A stretch of DNA of 45,834 nucleotides from SIG223 sp964442785. Its GTDB lineage: Bacteria > Bacillota_I > Bacilli_A > RFN20 > DUOF01. Below, one piece after another: positions 17,417 through 26,271 of the stretch (positions are counted from its first letter, which is position 1; every line of letters starts with the position of its first letter). The DNA lies in the NCBI GenBank assembly GCA_964442785.1, contig CAYTZW010000007.1, positions 1-45,834 on the forward strand, written 5' to 3'. Position numbers and translations under genes: made by a program. The notes below the pieces were generated by a model, which saw only the letters and a program-made list of their open reading frames with translations, ran no database searches and was not told the DNA's origin.

Positions 17417-17824
17417 ATGTATAAATATGATGATACTGAAAAAGAAGTTGAAATACCTTTAGGTCAACCATTACCTCAATATGTAAGTGAACCTGATAAA
17501 TCAAAACCTTTGATTATGGGTGATAATTCACCTAGAGATTTGAATAGTTATGAAGTTAAGTCAAGATATTACAGTGGTGGCTATGAAAATTATGTTCGTG
17601 AAGTAGATACTAATGATAATTCTTACAAATATGGAGCTGAAAATGGAAGTTTATATAATGTAGCTTTAAAAAATGGTGTAGAAATGGAAGTTAACCATAG
17701 ATGTCAAGTTACTAAAGTTATAGGAGCAAATAAAGACCACGAAACTGAATATAAATATGATAATAATGGTGAATTCATTTCTAAAAATTATGTTGAATAT
17801 GATAAGGAAGGACCTTCAAGATAG
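17417..17824 (+). CDS. Unknown 135-aa hydrophilic protein
   Basis: No family recognised. The protein is rich in Tyr, Asn, Asp and Glu, with no signal peptide or membrane segment. The C-terminal half has short repeats of the type YKYGAENGSLYNV and YKYDNNGEFISKNYV, resembling YD or MORN-like strand pairs, so an all-beta fold is likely (inference). The start ATG follows AGGAAGTGA. It has its own promoter and terminator, so it is a monocistronic unit between rplQ and pnp. Confidence 0.7.
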   Translation: MYKYDDTEKEVEIPLGQPLPQYVSEPDKSKPLIMGDNSPRDLNSYEVKSRYYSGGYENYVREVDTNDNSYKYGAENGSLYNVALKNGVEMEVNHRCQVTKVIGANKDHETEYKYDNNGEFISKNYVEYDKEGPSR

Positions 17825-17846
17825 ATTTAATATCTATCTTTTTTTA
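17818..17846 (+). terminator. Rho-independent terminator
   Basis: AAGATAGAT / ATCTATCTT stem, 5-base loop, T-run; it overlaps the stop codon of the 135-aa gene. Confidence 0.85.
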
Positions 17847-17963
17847 TTTCCATTTATCTTTGAAACTTGCTTTAGATTTTTAAAAGAAAATAATAAAAAA
17901 TAAAAGGTGCATATTTGGTATAAATATGGTAAAATTCTAAGGTGTATATTATGAGGTGAATTT

Positions 17964-20117
17964 ATGGCAAAAGAAGTATTTAGTATGAATTTTAGAGGAA
18001 GAAAATTAGTAGTAGAAGTTGGAGAAATTGCTAAACAAGCTGGTGGTTCTTGTATTGTAAGACTTGATGACACAGTTGTTTTATCAACTGCTTGTTCTAG
18101 TAATCAAGCTAAAGATACTGATTTTTTCCCTCTTACAGTAACATTTGAAGAAAAATTATATTCTGTTGGTAAAATACCTGGAGGATTTTTAAAAAGAGAA
18201 GGAAAGCCAAGCGAACACGCTACTTTAACGGCTCGTTTAATTGATAGACCTATTAGACCAATGTTTGCAGAAGGATTTAGAAATGAAGTTCAAGTAATCA
18301 ATACTGTTTTATCTGTTGACCCAAATGCAACTTGTGAAATGGCTGCTATGTTAGGTTCTAGTATCGCATTATGTATTTCTGACATTCCTTTTTCTGGTCC
18401 AATAGCAGGAGTAATAGTAGGTTATATTGATAATAAATATGTAATTAATCCTAGTGTTGAAGAACTTGAAAGGGCTACTATTGAATTACACGTTGCAGGA
18501 ACTAAAGACGCTATTAATATGGTGGAATCAAGTTCTAAGGAAGTAAGCGAAGATGAAATGTTAGAAGCAATTATGTTTGGACACGAAGCTATTAAAGAAC
18601 TTTGTTTGTTTGAAGAAGAAATTGCTGCTAAAGTTGGAAAAGCAAAAAAAGAGATTGAATTATATACAATTCCAGAGGAATTAAGAAATGAAGTTTATGC
18701 TGTTGCTAAAGAAAGATTGATTAATGCTGTTAGAATTAAAGAAAAACTTGAAAGATATGGTGCTATTGACACTATTAATGAAGAAGTTTTAGCAAGTTAT
18801 GAAAGTAAAGAGTATGAAAGTGAAAAAGCAAAAGCAAAAACTTTAAAACAAGTTAATGATATTTTACACGATGTTGTCAAAGATGAAGTTAGAAGATTAA
18901 TTACTGAAGATAAAGTAAGACCTGACGGAAGAAAAATTGATGAAATTAGACCATTAAGTTCAATGGTTGACCTTTTACCAAGAGTTCACGGTTCTGCTAT
19001 GTTCACAAGAGGAGAAACTCAAGTTATCTCTACAGTAACTTTAGGTCCTTTATCAGATGTTCAAATTTTAGATAATTTAACTCCTGATGAAGAAACAAAG
19101 AGATTTATGCATCATTATAATTTCCCACCTTTTTCAGTTGGTGAAGTTGGAAGAACTGGTGCTCCAGGAAGAAGGGAAATTGGACACGGAGCTTTAGGAG
19201 AAAGAGCTTTAAGTGCTATTATTCCTAGCGAAAAAGAATTTCCATATGTTGTTAGAGTAGTTTCTGAAGTTGTTGAATCTAATGGTTCTTCTTCACAAGC
19301 TTCAATTTGTGCTTCTTCAATGGCTTTAATGGCTGCAGGAGTTCCAACAAAAGGACAAATCGCAGGAGTTGCTATGGGACTTATTACTAATGGCCCTATT
19401 GATTCTGGTGCTCCTTATACTATTCTTACTGATATTCAAGGTATGGAAGATCATTTAGGAGATATGGATTTTAAAGTAGCAGGAACAAAAGATGGTATTT
19501 GTGCTATGCAAATGGATATCAAGATTTTAGGTATTAACAAAGAAATATTACAAAAAGCTTTAGCACAAGCAAAAGTAGGAAGAATGCAAATTCTTGAACA
19601 TATGAATAATACTATAAAAGAGCCTAGACCAGAATTAAGTAAATATGCTCCTAAAACAGATACCTTTATGATTGATGTTGACAAGATTAGAGATGTAATT
19701 GGTACAGGTGGAAAAGTTATCAATGAAATCATCGAAAAATGTGATAATATTAAAATTGACATTGAACAAGACGGACAAGTAATTCTTTATCATATGGATT
19801 ATGAACCAATTAGAAAAGCAAGAAAGATTATCGAAGATATAGTTAGAGTTGCTAAGGTTGGAGATATTTATGATGCAAAAGTTGTTCGTATAGAAGCATT
19901 TGGTGCTTTTGTTGAGTTATTTCCTGGTACAGAAGCTTTACTTCACGTATCTAAGATTGCTCACGAAAGAGTAGAACATCCTAATATGGTTCTAAAAATG
20001 GGCGAAATCGTTAAAGTAAAGGTAATTGAAATAGGAGATAAGGGAAAAATATCTGTTTCAAGAAAAGATTTATTACCAAAACCTGAGAAAAAAGAAACAA
20101 ATAAAGAAGAAAAATAA
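17964..20117 (+). CDS. pnp: Polyribonucleotide nucleotidyltransferase (PNPase)
   Basis: 717 residues; phosphorolytic 3'-5' exoribonuclease of the RNA degradosome. Two RNase PH domains are visible (the first with FLKREGKPSEHATLTARLIDRPIRP, the second with VHGSAMFTRGETQ and the phosphate-site region GRREIGHGALGERAL), followed by a KH domain (VIGTGGKVINEII) and an S1 domain (GAFVELFPGTEALLHVSKI). GAGGTGA lies just upstream of the ATG at 17964. In many bacteria pnp follows rpsO; here it stands alone with its own terminator. Confidence 0.98.
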   Translation: MAKEVFSMNFRGRKLVVEVGEIAKQAGGSCIVRLDDTVVLSTACSSNQAKDTDFFPLTVTFEEKLYSVGKIPGGFLKREGKPSEHATLTARLIDRPIRPMFAEGFRNEVQVINTVLSVDPNATCEMAAMLGSSIALCISDIPFSGPIAGVIVGYIDNKYVINPSVEELERATIELHVAGTKDAINMVESSSKEVSEDEMLEAIMFGHEAIKELCLFEEEIAAKVGKAKKEIELYTIPEELRNEVYAVAKERLINAVRIKEKLERYGAIDTINEEVLASYESKEYESEKAKAKTLKQVNDILHDVVKDEVRRLITEDKVRPDGRKIDEIRPLSSMVDLLPRVHGSAMFTRGETQVISTVTLGPLSDVQILDNLTPDEETKRFMHHYNFPPFSVGEVGRTGAPGRREIGHGALGERALSAIIPSEKEFPYVVRVVSEVVESNGSSSQASICASSMALMAAGVPTKGQIAGVAMGLITNGPIDSGAPYTILTDIQGMEDHLGDMDFKVAGTKDGICAMQMDIKILGINKEILQKALAQAKVGRMQILEHMNNTIKEPRPELSKYAPKTDTFMIDVDKIRDVIGTGGKVINEIIEKCDNIKIDIEQDGQVILYHMDYEPIRKARKIIEDIVRVAKVGDIYDAKVVRIEAFGAFVELFPGTEALLHVSKIAHERVEHPNMVLKMGEIVKVKVIEIGDKGKISVSRKDLLPKPEKKETNKEEK

Positions 20118-20133
20118 ATAGTTTAAAGAACCT

Positions 20134-20170
20134 AAAAAGTCGAGTAAAATGCATTTATTCGGCTTTTTTT
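20134..20170 (+). terminator. Terminator of pnp
   Basis: AAGTCGAGTAAA / TTTATTCGGCTT stem with G-T pairs, then T7. Its sequence is nearly repeated at 22022-22055. Confidence 0.85.
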
Positions 20171-20172
20171 AT
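20139..20172 (+). repeat. Direct repeat, copy A (terminator-type)
   Basis: 34-base segment with only four differences from 22022-22055; the last 20 bases are identical. The two copies bracket the DUF4143 ATPase gene and its small partner. Confidence 0.7.
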
Positions 20173-20287
20173 TTGCCTATTTTCAAGAAAAGCCTTAGAA
20201 ACTAAAACAACTGAAATATTTTTAAAGTATTTGATGACTGTTGTAATGAAATGTATTAATATTGTAAATGTTAAATAAAAAAGTTGT

Positions 20288-20334
20288 GTTATGGGGGCAA
20301 TTTTAATTAAAAATACAAAAAATACCCCTATAAC
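20288..20334 (+). promoter_or_regulatory. Ten-bp dyad before the DUF4143 gene
   Basis: GTTATGGGGG (20288-20297) and CCCCTATAAC (20325-20334) pair over 10 positions with one G-T. The A/T-only 27-base loop and lack of a following T-run argue against a terminator; it could be a leader hairpin or an operator. Confidence 0.4.
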
Positions 20335-20379
20335 TTGCGTTTTTAAGCTTTTGCTGTTAATATTAATGTGAGGTGTAAT

Positions 20380-21609
20380 ATGAATAAAAAAATTTATGTA
20401 AGGGAATATTATTTAAATAAGATTAAAGGTTTTTATAATTCAGATTTAATTAAAGTGATTTCGGGGATTAGAAGATGCGGTAAATCCTTTTTTATGTTAT
20501 CTATAATAGAAGATTTAAAATTGCAAGGAGTTAATGAAAAAGATATAATTTATATTAATCTTGATAAGCGTGGATTTAAAAACATTAAGAACCCTAATCA
20601 ACTTGAAGAAACTATTGATAAATTGATGATTGATGATGATTTTAAATACATTTTCATAGATGAAGTTCAAAATGTAAAAAATTATGAGGAAGTAATTAAT
20701 GCTTTTAGAGAAGAAGGTAATTGTTCAATCTTCCTAACTGGCTCTAACTCTTATCTTTTAAGCGGTGAACTTGCGACAAAGCTTACAGGAAGATATATAG
20801 AAATAGAAATGTTCACTTTGTCATTTTATGAATTTTTAGATATGAAAAAGTTTTTAAACAAAAACATATCTTCTAACTTAATGGAAGAATTTAATGAATA
20901 TATTAAGTTTGGTGGATTTCCTAAAACTCTAGAATTTGAAAATTTTGAAGATAAGCAAACTTATATTAACAATGTCATATCTCAAATTATGGATAAAGAT
21001 ATTAAAAAACACAGAAAAATTAAAAATAAATCGTTGTTTGAAAAAATTAGGACTTATATTATTAATAACTTTGGTGCGACAACAAGTTTGACTAACATTG
21101 AAAAATACTTCAAGGAAAAGGAACATATAAGCATAAAAAGAGAAACCATAAATAAATATATCGAAATTTTAGAAAACGCAAAAATCATATATAAATGTCC
21201 AAGATTTGATATTAAATCTAAAAAGTCATTGAAAGGTGAACAAAAATATTACTTGGCTGACTTAGGTATCTATTTTGCCTCTAATGTTGATGCAAGAATT
21301 AATTATGGTCCTGTGTTGGAAAATATTTTGTATATTTACTTAAAAATGAAGAATTATCAAGTAAGTGTTGGAAAAATTGGTAAACTAGAATGTGATTTTA
21401 TTATAAGAAAAAGCAATGAATATTTTTATTCACAAGTTGCTATGACAATTATGGACGAAAGAACTGCAAATAGGGAGTTTGAACCATTTACACATATTAG
21501 GGATAATTATAAAAAGTATTTATTTACGCTGGACCAACTTTTACAAAATAGAGATGGAATTATTAATGCAAATTTGATTGAATTTATTAAAAATAATGGG
21601 GAGTTATAA
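20380..21609 (+). CDS. AAA-family ATPase with DUF4143
   Basis: 409 residues from the ATG at 20380 (GAGGTG at 20370-20375; a GTG at 20368 is inside that site). Walker A GIRRCGKS about 30 residues in, Walker B YIFIDEV, and an ITGSNSYLLSG-like sensor region (LTGSNSYLLSG) are followed by a winged-helix linker and the DUF4143 part with QKYYLADLGIYFA and a PD-(D/E)xK-like ECDFIIR. Such ATPases are frequent in accessory regions of Bacillota and Bacteroidota; their function is unsettled. A degenerate relative of the same C-terminus lies at 36160-36309. The next gene starts one base after its stop. Confidence 0.85.
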   Translation: MNKKIYVREYYLNKIKGFYNSDLIKVISGIRRCGKSFFMLSIIEDLKLQGVNEKDIIYINLDKRGFKNIKNPNQLEETIDKLMIDDDFKYIFIDEVQNVKNYEEVINAFREEGNCSIFLTGSNSYLLSGELATKLTGRYIEIEMFTLSFYEFLDMKKFLNKNISSNLMEEFNEYIKFGGFPKTLEFENFEDKQTYINNVISQIMDKDIKKHRKIKNKSLFEKIRTYIINNFGATTSLTNIEKYFKEKEHISIKRETINKYIEILENAKIIYKCPRFDIKSKKSLKGEQKYYLADLGIYFASNVDARINYGPVLENILYIYLKMKNYQVSVGKIGKLECDFIIRKSNEYFYSQVAMTIMDERTANREFEPFTHIRDNYKKYLFTLDQLLQNRDGIINANLIEFIKNNGEL

Positions 21610-21610
21610 A

Positions 21611-22009
21611 ATGCAAAGAGAAAATCATATGGAACAATGGAAAAAAGATGTAAAAGAACTTTTTGATGAATTCAAAAATAAAAATGGAATTATTGGGTAT
21701 TGGGTAGCAGATGCTTTTATTCTTGGAATTATAAGAAATATGAAAGATATTCACAGTCTGATTAAAAAGAATGAAATAGATGATGCAATAGCAATGTTGT
21801 CGTGGCTTATTGCGTTTATGACAGAAATTTATGTTGATGATTCTTCTACAGGTTGTATGTACGATTATTTTTGTGAAGTAAACGAGATTTGTGAAAAGTT
21901 GTTTGACACAAGTAATGAAGCAAAACAAAAAATTATTGTAGAATTAAAAAAATTAAAAAATAAAGTTAATTTATACTTTATTGAAGAAGAATATTTTGGA
22001 GATAAATAG
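21611..22009 (+). CDS. Unknown 132-aa helical protein
   Basis: No family recognised. Predicted all-helical and acidic, with W at WKKDVKELF and GYWVADAF, and a C-terminal Lys-rich helix. The ATG at 21611 is one base after the stop of the DUF4143 ATPase gene, with GGGGAG inside its end, so the two are coupled and the product may be a partner of the ATPase (inference from position). A terminator follows 12 bp later. Confidence 0.7.
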   Translation: MQRENHMEQWKKDVKELFDEFKNKNGIIGYWVADAFILGIIRNMKDIHSLIKKNEIDDAIAMLSWLIAFMTEIYVDDSSTGCMYDYFCEVNEICEKLFDTSNEAKQKIIVELKKLKNKVNLYFIEEEYFGDK

Positions 22010-22021
22010 TAGTTATAATAG

Positions 22022-22053
22022 GTCGAATGAAATATATTTATTCGGCTTTTTTT
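22022..22053 (+). terminator. Terminator after the DUF4143 gene pair
   Basis: GTCGAATGAA pairs with the arm ending TTATTCGGC, followed by T7; near-copy of the pnp terminator. Confidence 0.8.
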
Positions 22054-22055
22054 AT
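22022..22055 (+). repeat. Direct repeat, copy B (terminator-type)
   Basis: Partner of 20139-20172; 30 of 34 positions agree. Confidence 0.7.
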
Positions 22056-22121
22056 AAGTATGTGGTTTTATAAAATTAGACTTATTTTAGCGTAATGAAA
22101 GGCAACTCTTCTTTTTTTTGA

Positions 22122-22143
22122 TTATATATCTAAAGATATATAA
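22122..22143 (+). promoter_or_regulatory. Perfect 10-bp palindrome upstream of the surface-protein promoter
   Basis: TTATATATCT, AA, AGATATATAA. It lies 48 bp upstream of the -10 box at 22191 and could be an operator; its low complexity makes chance possible. Confidence 0.35.
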
Positions 22144-22165
22144 ATATTTTTCAAAAATTAAAAAA

Positions 22166-22196
22166 TACACAAATTATATATATATATATATATAAT
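22166..22196 (+). promoter_or_regulatory. Promoter with a (TA)10 tract in the spacer
   Basis: Ten uninterrupted TA units (22175-22194) run into TATAAT (22191-22196). A weak -35, TACACA (22166-22171), lies at a 19-bp spacing. Changing the repeat number would change the spacing, as in known phase-variable promoters. Transcription would begin about 50 bases before the ATG at 22257. Confidence 0.55.
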
Positions 22197-22256
22197 GGAC
22201 TTGTAAAGAAAGATATGCACTTTGGGTAAAAAAGGCGTAATCTGGGGGTGTTATTT

Positions 22257-24215
22257 ATGAAAAAGGGAGTGTATTTTAGTTTATTTGTTATAATTTTGTT
22301 TTTATCTTTTTTTAGTTTGTTTGTTACTTCAAATAAAAAAGTAAATGCTGCTGATACCACTGCACCTATTTGGTATACTGATGATATTGATACTGTAGAA
22401 TCTGGGCAACAATTAACTTTTCAATTGACTGATGACATAGAAATAAGAGGCTATAGTAGTGCATATGTTTATTACAATTATGGTTGGTCTACAAGTTCAA
22501 GCACAAAACCAACTCAACCTTTACCTTTCTTTTCTTTTGAAACAAAAACTTTAGTTTCTTTTACTATAACCGCACCAGTTGTAAGTAAAAATACAACTTA
22601 TTATTTATGGATTGATGAAGTAGGAAGAGATTCATCTGGTAATGTATCTACATATGAAGGAAAAACTCCATATTATTATAGTTCAAGTTCTTATCTTAAT
22701 AAGTTAAAATATCAATACACTGTTACACCTTCAACTTTTAATTCTAATACATCAGCAACTTGTGGAGATACAGTTTTGTCTTCTTCTCTAACTTATAGAA
22801 GAAAATATTGTTCTTTAATAATATCAAATTCTTCTGGATTATCATCTTATTCTATTAGCGGTAATAAAACAGTATTGACTACTTCTATTGAAGGAACTTC
22901 TTTTACTTATAATTATTTAACTGAAGGATTATATACTATTGTAGTTGAAGATGTTTTAAATAAAAAAGCCATTTTTAATATAGCAGTTGATGATAGTATT
23001 CCAAGTATTTACACTCTTGGAAATGGAACTAGCCTAAGCAGTGGATATCTAAGCAGTTCTTACACAGCATGTAATGATGAATGTAACACTCTATCTTTAT
23101 ATGATAATTATGGATTATCATCTTATGAATTTGTTGATAGGGACACTAATGAAAGTGTGTATTATGCGGATATATCTAATGATTATACGTGTGATGTTAT
23201 TTTCGCCCACGATAGTGAATGTCGTTATGGGCTTGATTATAGTTCTATTAGAGAAGGAAATTATACTATTTATGTTACTGATAAAGTGGGAAATAAGAAT
23301 GATTTTAAATTTACTATTGATAGAACTCCTCCTAAAATAATTATGAAAGATGTTGATAGTATTGCATCGGGAGAAGAAATAGAATTTCAAGTAAAGGATG
23401 AATTATCTGGGGTGTCAATGTATATTTATTATGAATGGAGCGAAACCGCAGGTAAAAGTTCAAAAAATGTAATACGATATACTTCCATACCACAAACTTT
23501 GCTATCTTTTTCTACACAGGCACCTATTGTGAGTGGCGAGCAATATTATTATCTTAGAATAACTATATGTCGCTATTATGATAATGCAGGTAATATTCCT
23601 GTATTTGAAGGGAAAGAGCCGACAAAGGTAACAACATTGGATAACTATAGTTATTATTTTTCATATTATTTTAATATTTCTATAATAAAATCAATTTTTA
23701 ATGAAGCTACTATAAAAGAGAATGGAACTATTAATTTTGTTAATTCAGAAATAAATGGATTGAAAGAACAATACGTAAATGGTACAGTAACATATTTCTT
23801 TGGAAAGCCTTTAATTTATAATGATTGTTTAGATGAAGCGTTTGAAAAATATGGGGTTACTATTAATGCGTCTACTTTCTTTTCAAAAGACATTATTTCT
23901 CCTATGGGCTTGTATGGTGAATTCATTTTTTATATGAAAATAAGTGCAGAAGATTTAGAAACAATATATTCTCAAACCGATCCATTCACTCTTTTAGGGT
24001 CTAATCAAGTAACTACCATTACTTTTAATAATGATTCAATTCAAACTGATGAGAAAGTAATAACGCCTCTTTTGAATAGTGAGAATATTGTTTATTATGA
24101 TTTAAATAATTGTAATTACTTAGTTTCAATTATAATAATTATTCTTTCTACATTTATTGCAATAGAATTTATAATTATCCAAAATAGGAAAACTATGATT
24201 AAAAAATATAAATAA
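22257..24215 (+). CDS. Large Ig-like surface protein with C-terminal membrane anchor
   Basis: 652 residues from the ATG at 22257, chosen for GGGGGTG directly upstream. A Sec signal peptide covers residues 1-31 (cleavage after VNA). The exported part contains two copies of a roughly 110-residue module, starting at TAPIWYTDDIDTVESGQQ and again at TPPKIIMKDVDSIASGEE, both ending in a YEGK/FEGK turn, with two shorter related modules between them (SGLSSYSI and YGLSSYEF). These look like bacterial Ig-like domains. A single hydrophobic helix near the end followed by Lys/Arg anchors it; there is no LPXTG. Adhesion or immune interaction is inference. Confidence 0.8.
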   Translation: MKKGVYFSLFVIILFLSFFSLFVTSNKKVNAADTTAPIWYTDDIDTVESGQQLTFQLTDDIEIRGYSSAYVYYNYGWSTSSSTKPTQPLPFFSFETKTLVSFTITAPVVSKNTTYYLWIDEVGRDSSGNVSTYEGKTPYYYSSSSYLNKLKYQYTVTPSTFNSNTSATCGDTVLSSSLTYRRKYCSLIISNSSGLSSYSISGNKTVLTTSIEGTSFTYNYLTEGLYTIVVEDVLNKKAIFNIAVDDSIPSIYTLGNGTSLSSGYLSSSYTACNDECNTLSLYDNYGLSSYEFVDRDTNESVYYADISNDYTCDVIFAHDSECRYGLDYSSIREGNYTIYVTDKVGNKNDFKFTIDRTPPKIIMKDVDSIASGEEIEFQVKDELSGVSMYIYYEWSETAGKSSKNVIRYTSIPQTLLSFSTQAPIVSGEQYYYLRITICRYYDNAGNIPVFEGKEPTKVTTLDNYSYYFSYYFNISIIKSIFNEATIKENGTINFVNSEINGLKEQYVNGTVTYFFGKPLIYNDCLDEAFEKYGVTINASTFFSKDIISPMGLYGEFIFYMKISAEDLETIYSQTDPFTLLGSNQVTTITFNNDSIQTDEKVITPLLNSENIVYYDLNNCNYLVSIIIIILSTFIAIEFIIIQNRKTMIKKYK

Positions 24216-24386
24216 AAATAGATAAGTATATGAAGCTATCGCATAAAATTATTTAACTTTTTGGTGACTTTTTATATGAAATATTTTATCCATTTTTTTA
24301 TTTGTCTATTTTTCAACAAAAACTTTTCGTAATAAAGATTTATTAACTCTTATATGATATAGTCTTTTAGGAAATGAGTGATAAAA

Positions 24387-25913
24387 ATGGAATATATGAA
24401 ATGGAACTTTTATTATAGACTTGCAAAAAAATATTACGATTACAATGGGAATTTATTGGTAAATTCTCGTTTTCGTACTATAAATGGCATTAATTATGAT
24501 GAAAATGGATATGCATTAGGAAGATGGATACGACTTCAAAGAGAAGCTTACCAAAAGAAAGAATACTCTAATAGTAAAATAACGGAAGAACAAATAAATA
24601 TGTTAGAGGATATTGGTATGCAATGGTCTGTTAAAAAAGGAAAACCTTGGTTTCAAACAGATATGGATTGGGAGATTAAATACCAACTTTGTCAAACTTA
24701 TTATCAAAAAAATGGACATATAATGTTACCAAAAAACTTTAAAACCAAAGATGGTATCCATTATGATGAAAAAGGTCATAATCTTTATGTTTGGCTTTTA
24801 CAACAAAAAGGTTTATATCAAAAAAATCCTAATGGAGGAGAAAAAATAAGCGAAGAAAGAATTAAAAAGTTAAACGATTTAGATATAGAATGGCAATTTG
24901 ATAATAATAAATGTCGCTCTGTAGGATATAGCATTCGCAAATGGAAGTCTACCTATTTATTGGCAAAAAAGTATTATGAAGAATATGGAAATTTAGATGT
25001 TCCTGCAGACTTTATTACCAGTGATGGTATTACAAAAGACGAAAAAGGAATAAACTTAGGACAATGGATTAAGCTTCAAAGATCTCATTATGCTAAAAGA
25101 GAAGATGTAAAATATTTTACACAAGCAGAGATTGATAAACTTAATGAAATTGGAATGATTTGGGAAAAAGAAAGTAATGCTAAAGAAGTTTTAAACCAAA
25201 TTAATAAAAATACAGCGGAAGAAAAATGGAAAAGCGGATATGAACACGCTAAAGAATACTACCAAAAACATAATAATTTAGATGTTAAAGACCTATATGT
25301 TTGTCAAGATAGTTTTCCTTTAGGAATGTGGGTAACAAGGCAAAGATCCTTACACAAACAAGAAAAGCTTAGTTCTGATAAAATAGCAAAACTAGAAGAA
25401 TTAAAAATAACTTGGAATGGTAAAGAAATCAAAAGAAAAAAAACAACTTTAGAAGAATACTACCAACTAATTAGTAATTATCGTGAACATTATGGTAATT
25501 TAAGTATTCCTGCCGATTTTAAGACTTTAAATGGTGTTGATTATGATGATGAAGGAATAGAACTAGGAAGATGGTTAAAAAAACAACTTATTGATTACAA
25601 AGATCAAATGATTGGTAAACAAAGATATGCTGATTTATCTAACTATGGAATGATTTGGAATGAAAATAAAAATAATGAAAAACTAAATGAATTTTTCGAC
25701 AAACATAATATTGATAAAGCATATCAAGAACAATTAAAAAGATTACCATATAAAGAAATAGCCTTAAAATTTAGATATTTAAAAGATCAAAAAATTCCTT
25801 ATAATGAAAATGGTCAATTACATTCAATTTTCTTTATAAGTGATAAAAATATGCAGGCTGTCTATGGTGTTTCTTTAGAAGAACTTTCAAATATGTATAT
25901 AAGAAAAAAATAA
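24387..25913 (+). CDS. Stand-alone helicase-associated (HA) repeat protein
   Basis: 508 residues from the ATG at 24387 (a GTG at 24378 is an alternative). It consists of five repeats of about 70 residues, near residues 5-80, 92-170, 185-260, 280-345 and 350-425. Each has a W..Y..A..YY..NGNL pattern, a middle V/IP..F.T.DGI.YDE segment, LG.W...QR and a final I.W. This matches the HA domain normally found at the C-terminus of superfamily 2 helicases, where it is thought to bind DNA. Here there is no helicase core in the gene or beside it. The last 80 residues are different and unrecognised. Confidence 0.8.
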   Translation: MEYMKWNFYYRLAKKYYDYNGNLLVNSRFRTINGINYDENGYALGRWIRLQREAYQKKEYSNSKITEEQINMLEDIGMQWSVKKGKPWFQTDMDWEIKYQLCQTYYQKNGHIMLPKNFKTKDGIHYDEKGHNLYVWLLQQKGLYQKNPNGGEKISEERIKKLNDLDIEWQFDNNKCRSVGYSIRKWKSTYLLAKKYYEEYGNLDVPADFITSDGITKDEKGINLGQWIKLQRSHYAKREDVKYFTQAEIDKLNEIGMIWEKESNAKEVLNQINKNTAEEKWKSGYEHAKEYYQKHNNLDVKDLYVCQDSFPLGMWVTRQRSLHKQEKLSSDKIAKLEELKITWNGKEIKRKKTTLEEYYQLISNYREHYGNLSIPADFKTLNGVDYDDEGIELGRWLKKQLIDYKDQMIGKQRYADLSNYGMIWNENKNNEKLNEFFDKHNIDKAYQEQLKRLPYKEIALKFRYLKDQKIPYNENGQLHSIFFISDKNMQAVYGVSLEELSNMYIRKK

Positions 25914-26113
25914 AGGTTTTTAAATTTTGAAAATTTTAAACTTTATTGAGTTTCTATTAGAAATCGCTATGTTAGAAATAAATTCAAAGAATTATTATGG
26001 AAGATGACACAATAATCGATAGCAAGGATTAATAAGAAATAATTGTAGTGATTTCAGTTGAAACTTATAATATAAATAAAAAAATTATGTAAATTAAAGA
26101 AGAAAAAGTTGAG
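25914..26113. other. Intergenic stretch without recognised features
   Basis: A+T-rich, no convincing ORF, no strong hairpin with a T-run after the HA-repeat gene. Confidence 0.5.
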
Positions 26114-26138
26114 AAATAGTCGGTACCACCAACTATTT
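26114..26138 (+). promoter_or_regulatory. Dyad (possible operator) in front of the small-toxin promoter
   Basis: AAATAGT (26114-26120) and ACTATTT (26132-26138) with an inner GGT/ACC pair form a 25-bp dyad in the -35 region of the promoter at 26145-26153. Confidence 0.5.
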
Positions 26139-26144
26139 GGTTTA

Positions 26145-26153
26145 TGCTATAAT
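26145..26153 (+). promoter_or_regulatory. Extended -10 promoter of the candidate toxin mRNA
   Basis: TGC followed by TATAAT (26148-26153). No good -35; the extended -10 and overlapping dyad suggest a regulated promoter. The transcript would carry about 110 nt of leader. Confidence 0.55.
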
Positions 26154-26161
26154 TGAATAGT

Positions 26162-26250
26162 CAGCAGAAGTTGATTGCTGATATTTGGTTAAATGGACTT
26201 AAAGCAGAAATGTCAGTAAGTCTTTTTTCTTCTGCTTGGCAGGAAGGAGT
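26162..26250 (+). promoter_or_regulatory. Structured leader of the candidate toxin mRNA
   Basis: Several competing pairings are visible: CAGCA/TGCTG (26162-26180); GACTT (26198) with AAGTC (26218) followed by T6, terminator-like; AGCAGAA (from 26202) with TTCTGCT (ends 26235); and TTCTGC (from 26229) with GCAGGAA covering the Shine-Dalgarno GGAAGGAG (26242-26249). They cannot all form together, which is typical of mRNAs kept untranslated until processed. Confidence 0.5.
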
Positions 26251-26271
26251 TACCATTTTAATGTATTAGAA

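Noticed and set aside
17907..17935. Promoter of pnp with -10 TAAAAT
   Set aside because: No acceptable -35 at normal spacing; the true start could not be placed.
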